Below, piece after piece: positions 58,902-62,496 of a stretch of 62,496 nt of DNA; within the stretch, counting starts at the first letter, position 1, and every line of letters starts with the position of its first letter. The stretch is from the NCBI GenBank assembly GCA_036399695.1, contig DASWMP010000352.1, positions 1-62,496 of the forward strand, read 5' to 3'. Source of the stretch: DASVEE01 sp036399695 (GTDB lineage Bacteria; Acidobacteriota; Thermoanaerobaculia; Gp7-AA8). The notes beneath the pieces were generated by a model that worked only from the letters and a program-made list of their open reading frames with translations, searched no databases and was not told where the DNA came from. The position numbers and the translations under genes are program-made.

Positions 58902-60538
58902 TGCTCTCGGATTTCGCCGCGACGGCTAACGCCATCGCCGCCACGACGAAGAAGAGCGAGAAAGAACGGATCCTGGCCGCGTACCTGGTGACGCTGGACG
59001 ACGCCACGCTGGAGCGGGCGGCCGTCTTCTTCTCCGGCTCCGCCTTTCCGCGCAAGGACGAACGGGTCACGGGCATCGGCGGCGCCGCGATCGGCGAAGC
59101 GGTGGCCGAAGTGACGGGCCGCAGCGCCGAAGAGGTGTGGGCGCCGTGGCCTAAGTACGCCGATCCGGGCGACACGATCGCCGAGTCGTTCGAAGACGAC
59201 CCGTCGCGCGACATCACGCTTGTCGAGCTGGGGGAAGCGTTCGAGCGCATCGCCGCCACCTCCGGCGCAGGGGCGAAGCGCGAGCTGTTCGTCGAGCTGC
59301 TGCGCAAGGTGGATCGCCAGGGTGCGCGCTACATCGTGAAGATCCTGACGAGCGAGCTGCGCATCGGGCTCGTCGAGGGGCTCGTCGAAGCAGCCATCGC
59401 CAAGGCCTTCGGCCGGGAGCTGGAGGCGGTGCGGCGCGCGAACATGTTCACCGGCGACATCGGCGCCGCGGCCCTGCTGGCGAAGAGCAACACGCTGACG
59501 TCGGTGAAGATGCGCCTCTTCTCGCCGTTCGCCTTCATGCTCGCGCAGCCGGAAGAGGACCCGAACGAGATCGTGGCCGCGCTCGGCACCGGCGCGTTCG
59601 CCGACGACAAGTACGACGGCATCCGGGCGCAGATCCACACCGACGGCGCCGGCGAGGTCCGCATCTACTCGCGCACGCTGGATAACGTGACGCATCGCTT
59701 CCCCGAGCTCGAAGCCGCCGCGCGCGCGGTCGGCCGTCCGGCCATCTTCGACGGCGAGATCGTCGCCTTCAGCGACCGCATCCTCCCGTTCGCCGTGATC
59801 CAGACGCGGCTCGGGCGGCGCAAAGTCAGCGAGAAGCTGCTCGCCGACGCGCCGGTGGTCTTCTTCGCCTTCGATCTGCTCCACCTCGACGGCGAGCCGC
59901 TGTTCGAGTCGCCGCTGCACGAACGGCTGGCGAAACTGCGCGAGGTGCTGACGGCAGGCTCGAGCATCCGTCCGTCCGACCAGACGCCGGTCCGCGACGG
60001 CGCGCACATCGACGAGCTGTTCGACGCCGCCCGCGTCCGGGCGAACGAAGGGCTGGTGGTGAAGGGCCCGAACTCGATCTACACGCCGGGCCGGCGCGGC
60101 AAGTCCTGGCTCAAGTACAAGAAGGCGCTGGCGACGCTGGACTGCGTGGTCGTCTACGCGCAGTACGGCAACGGCAAGCGGCGGGCGGTGCTGTCCGACT
60201 ACACGTTCGCGGTGCGCCGCGATGACGGCGAGCTGGTGAACATCGGCAAGGCCTACTCCGGCCTCACGGACGTCGAGATCGCCGGGCTGACGAAGCACTT
60301 CCAGGAGACGACGCTCGAGCGGCACGGCCCCGTGCACGTCGTGGAGCCGAAGATCGTGCTGGAAATCGCGTTCGACCGCATTCAGGAATCGAAGCGGCAC
60401 AAATCGGGCTACGCCCTGCGCTTTCCCCGCATCGTGCGCATCCGCGACGACAAGAGCGTCGACGAGATCTCAACAATCGACGAGGTTCGCCGTATCTACG
60501 AGGGGCAGCTACTTCGGGAAAAGGGAGACAAAGACTGA
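58901..60538 (+). CDS. ATP-dependent DNA ligase
   Basis: 545 residues. An N-terminal helical DNA-binding domain (~1-200) is followed by the adenylation domain with motif I KYDGIRAQIH (catalytic Lys237), IYSRTLDNVTHRFPE (motif III region), IFDGEIVAF and FFAFDLLHL, and motif V in SWLKYKKAL. The C-terminal OB domain includes LRFPRIVRIRDDKS (motif VI region). Length and architecture match archaeal-type/LigB-like ATP ligases, which many bacteria carry besides NAD ligase. It is coupled to the genes on both sides by one-base overlaps, an unusual pairing with a lipoprotein gene. Confidence 0.94.
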   Translation: MLSDFAATANAIAATTKKSEKERILAAYLVTLDDATLERAAVFFSGSAFPRKDERVTGIGGAAIGEAVAEVTGRSAEEVWAPWPKYADPGDTIAESFEDDPSRDITLVELGEAFERIAATSGAGAKRELFVELLRKVDRQGARYIVKILTSELRIGLVEGLVEAAIAKAFGRELEAVRRANMFTGDIGAAALLAKSNTLTSVKMRLFSPFAFMLAQPEEDPNEIVAALGTGAFADDKYDGIRAQIHTDGAGEVRIYSRTLDNVTHRFPELEAAARAVGRPAIFDGEIVAFSDRILPFAVIQTRLGRRKVSEKLLADAPVVFFAFDLLHLDGEPLFESPLHERLAKLREVLTAGSSIRPSDQTPVRDGAHIDELFDAARVRANEGLVVKGPNSIYTPGRRGKSWLKYKKALATLDCVVVYAQYGNGKRRAVLSDYTFAVRRDDGELVNIGKAYSGLTDVEIAGLTKHFQETTLERHGPVHVVEPKIVLEIAFDRIQESKRHKSGYALRFPRIVRIRDDKSVDEISTIDEVRRIYEGQLLREKGDKD

Positions 60539-60729
60539 TGCCGCTCTATCGCTCGCGCCGCTACTCCATGATCGCAGGTGTCTGCGGTGGCCTCGCCGAA
60601 TGGCTCGGCTGGAGCCCGACCTGGGTCCGCCTGCTGTACGTGATCGTCTCGCTCGTGTCGGCCGGGTTCCCGGGGATGATCGTTTACGTGATCATGTGGG
60701 TGGTGATGCCGAAGAATCCGGCGTATTGA
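60538..60729 (+). CDS. PspC-domain membrane protein
   Basis: 63 residues consisting of a single PspC domain: LYRSRRYSMIAGVCGGLAEWLG, then WSPTWVRLLYVIVSLVSAGFPGMIVYVIMWVVMPK (two hydrophobic helices). PspC proteins act in envelope-stress sensing or as small membrane regulators. The start overlaps the ligase stop (TGATG). Confidence 0.9.
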   Translation: MPLYRSRRYSMIAGVCGGLAEWLGWSPTWVRLLYVIVSLVSAGFPGMIVYVIMWVVMPKNPAY

Positions 60730-60793
60730 CGCCGGCCGAAGGCTGATTCCCCAGTCGCGCGGCCATACACCGTTTGTTATCCTCGCCTGACAG

Positions 60794-61903
60794 ATGTCCC
60801 GTCCGCAATTCCTGAACGACACGTTCATCGCCCGCGCTCCGCAGGAGCTGCATCTTCCGGACGGTTTTCACTTCACGAACGGGACCGTGCTGGCGCCCTT
60901 CACGATCGTCTACGAGACGTTCGGCGAGCTGAATGCCGACCGCTCGAATGCGATCCTCGTGTGTCACGCATTGTCGGCAAGCGCACACGCCGCTGGCAAG
61001 TACACGACGAGCGATGACGAACGGCCCGGCTGGTGGGACGGCCTGATCGGCTACGGCAAGGCCATCGATCTCGAGCAGTATTTCGTCGTCTGCGTAAACC
61101 TGCCGGGCTCGCCGTACGGCACCACGGCGCCGCAGTCGGTGGACGTCGCCACCGGCCGCGCCTGGGGCTCGCGCTATCCCTGGATCCGGATCGAGGACGC
61201 CGTGGAGTCCCAACGCCTCGTCCTGGCGCACCTCGGCATCGAGAAGCTCGTGTCGATTGCCGGCGGGTCGCTGGGCGGCATGCAGGTGCTGATGTGGTGC
61301 GCCATGTATCCAGAGGCGGCGTCGTCGATCATCGCCATGGCCACGGGTGCGGCGGTGCCGGTCGAAGGGATCGCCTGGCACCTCATTGGGCGAAAGATCA
61401 TCGAGTCGGACGCGCACTTCAACGGCGGCGACTACTACGACAACGCCGATCCGCTTCGCGGCCTGCAGGTCGCACGCATGGTCGGGCACATGACGTACCT
61501 GTCGACCGAAGCACTGCAGCGGAAGTTCGGCCGCCGCCGGCGCGGCACCACCCGTCAGTTCGAGATCGACTCCTACTTCGAGTACCAGGGACGCAAGTTC
61601 GCCGCGCAGTACGACGCCAACGCGTACATCCGGGTGCAGGCGGCGATGGACGAAATGGACCTCGCCGAGCAGTTCGGCTCACTGGAAGCGGCGTTCGCCA
61701 AGTGGAAGGGACGCTCGCTCATCGTCTCGTTCGACACGGACTGGCTGTTTCCGGTGACGGAAGCCGAACGGGTGGAGGGGTCGATCCGGGCCGCCGGAGG
61801 CGTGGTCGAGCATCACAAGATCGCGTCGGCGAACGGCCACGACACGTTCCTCATCGACTACCACCTCATCACACCGCCGGTGCGGGCGTTTCTCGGCGGG
61901 TGA
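60794..61903 (+). CDS. metX: Homoserine O-acetyltransferase
   Basis: Alpha/beta-hydrolase enzyme that acylates homoserine for methionine synthesis; 369 residues. Nucleophile Ser159 in IAGGSLGGMQVLMW, substrate motifs VCHALSASAHAAG, PGSPYGTTAP and GLIGYGKAID, DTDWLFPV (catalytic Asp) and NGHDTFLID (catalytic His). Acetyl versus succinyl specificity cannot be read with certainty. No ribosome binding site; TATCCT (60778-60783) ends 10 nt before the ATG. The 3' end overlaps the convergent VanZ gene by 35 nt. Confidence 0.94.
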   Translation: MSRPQFLNDTFIARAPQELHLPDGFHFTNGTVLAPFTIVYETFGELNADRSNAILVCHALSASAHAAGKYTTSDDERPGWWDGLIGYGKAIDLEQYFVVCVNLPGSPYGTTAPQSVDVATGRAWGSRYPWIRIEDAVESQRLVLAHLGIEKLVSIAGGSLGGMQVLMWCAMYPEAASSIIAMATGAAVPVEGIAWHLIGRKIIESDAHFNGGDYYDNADPLRGLQVARMVGHMTYLSTEALQRKFGRRRRGTTRQFEIDSYFEYQGRKFAAQYDANAYIRVQAAMDEMDLAEQFGSLEAAFAKWKGRSLIVSFDTDWLFPVTEAERVEGSIRAAGGVVEHHKIASANGHDTFLIDYHLITPPVRAFLGG

Positions 61904-62390
61904 AGCGCAACGCGGCGAGTGCGAGCAGCGCGATCGCACCGGCCGTGGCGTTGAAGGCGACGTCCCGCAGGTCGTAATAGCGCGACGGCAGCAGCGCCTG
62001 AATCAGCTCGTCGATCCAGCCGGCGGCGAAAACGAAGAGCGCCGCGGCTGTGTACTTCTTTCGCTGCGACCACGCCTTCGGCGCCGACGCTTCGGCGAGC
62101 AGCGCCACGACCCCGTACTCGATGAAGTGAACCTTCTCCTCCGGCGACGACATCGGCAGGATCACGGCCGCGTACAGCAAGGCGATGCCGAGCAGCGAGA
62201 GCAGGGCCTTAGGTGAGCGGTTGCGCGGGTCGCGGAAGATCAGCCAGGACATCGTCGTGGCGGCGAGGCCGAAGGAGACGGCCACGGCGAGGCGCAGCAG
62301 GTGGTGGTCGCGAAGCCAGTTCGAGATCGGGCGAACCAGGCCGAGCGTGGAGTAGATCGTGACCAGCGTGGCCGCCAGGGCGATGCGCAT
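61869..62390 (-). CDS. VanZ-family membrane protein
   Basis: 173 residues with about five hydrophobic helices and the VanZ pattern: EKVHFIEYGVVALL in the middle and the ending AAGWIDELIQALLPSRYYDLRDVAFNATAGAIALL. VanZ-like proteins confer low-level teicoplanin resistance in some species, but most members have no known role. It converges on metX and shares 35 nt with its end. Confidence 0.87.
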   Translation of the reverse strand: MRIALAATLVTIYSTLGLVRPISNWLRDHHLLRLAVAVSFGLAATTMSWLIFRDPRNRSPKALLSLLGIALLYAAVILPMSSPEEKVHFIEYGVVALLAEASAPKAWSQRKKYTAAALFVFAAGWIDELIQALLPSRYYDLRDVAFNATAGAIALLALAALRFTRRETPAPAV

Positions 62391-62445
62391 TTGCCGCGGT
62401 GATACGGCGGAGGCGCATGGAGCGTCGCTGATCTTGGAGTGGGGG

Positions 62446-62495
62446 GGCGAACGCCACCGCTCTTCTACACGTGTACCAGAGCGGTGGCGTTCGCC
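62446..62495. repeat. 18-bp perfect palindrome at the window end
   Basis: Arms GGCGAACGCCACCGCTCT (62446-62463) and AGAGCGGTGGCGTTCGCC (62478-62495). The loop contains TACACGTGTA, itself a perfect palindrome. It is preceded by CTTGGAGTG as in related elements. The element may extend past the window. Confidence 0.85.
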
Positions 62496-62496
62496 A

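Overview
This is a GC-rich bacterial chromosomal window with a dense, mostly housekeeping gene set on both strands and no rRNA or tRNA gene that I can see. The overall style suggests an uncultivated Acidobacteriota-like organism: a Gram-negative MlaEF pair, many secreted peptidases, a DUF2339/DUF3999 pair, multi-domain glycosyltransferases and intergenic spaces full of short repeats. No marker gene here proves the phylum, so this is an inference.

Layout. 1-5.1 kb: a minus-strand SDR-alr-mlaE-mlaF run (D-alanine supply, outer-membrane lipid transport), then a PuuD-like membrane protein and a PhzF enzyme. 5.1-10 kb: a two-gene McrB-like ATPase plus DUF2357 nuclease system. 10-21 kb: serA; a UbiA prenyltransferase next to a large membrane protein whose C-terminus looks like a terpenoid cyclase; a triple-domain glycosyltransferase; an M1 peptidase. 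21-23.4 kb: a PIN/UPF0175 toxin-antitoxin pair, a cluster of hairpin/MITE-like repeats, a small secreted protein behind a structured leader, and a helical-repeat protein. 23.5-28.2 kb: a less GC-rich accessory island with a dGTPase-like protein, a small winged-helix-like protein, an Mrr-like nuclease, a ParB-like protein and an HNH nuclease. 28.3-30.9 kb: two divergent regulator modules flanking a degenerate 21-bp tandem array. 31-35.4 kb: aldo/keto reductase, tandem ~205-bp repeats, uvrA. 35.4-37.8 kb: two secreted-protein genes between near-identical 70-bp direct repeats. 37.8-42.5 kb: acyl carrier protein, acyltransferase, AMP ligase and an OPT transporter. 42.5-51 kb: membrane and secreted proteins including DUF2339/DUF3999. 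51-62.5 kb: guanine deaminase, TlpA-like TPR protein, M6-like peptidase, 3'-5' exonuclease, malate dehydrogenase, sugar-dehydrogenase-like lipoprotein, ATP-dependent DNA ligase, PspC, metX and VanZ.

The most unusual signals are: (i) the membrane protein with a class-II-terpene-cyclase-like Asp motif beside a UbiA enzyme; (ii) the nuclease/dGTPase island; (iii) 7-, 9- and 21-bp tandem arrays scattered between genes and, twice, inside them; (iv) MITE-like inverted repeats; and (v) several genes whose -10-like box lies only 6-10 nt before the start codon, suggesting leaderless mRNAs. Many long open frames opposite real genes are GC-driven shadows and were left out.
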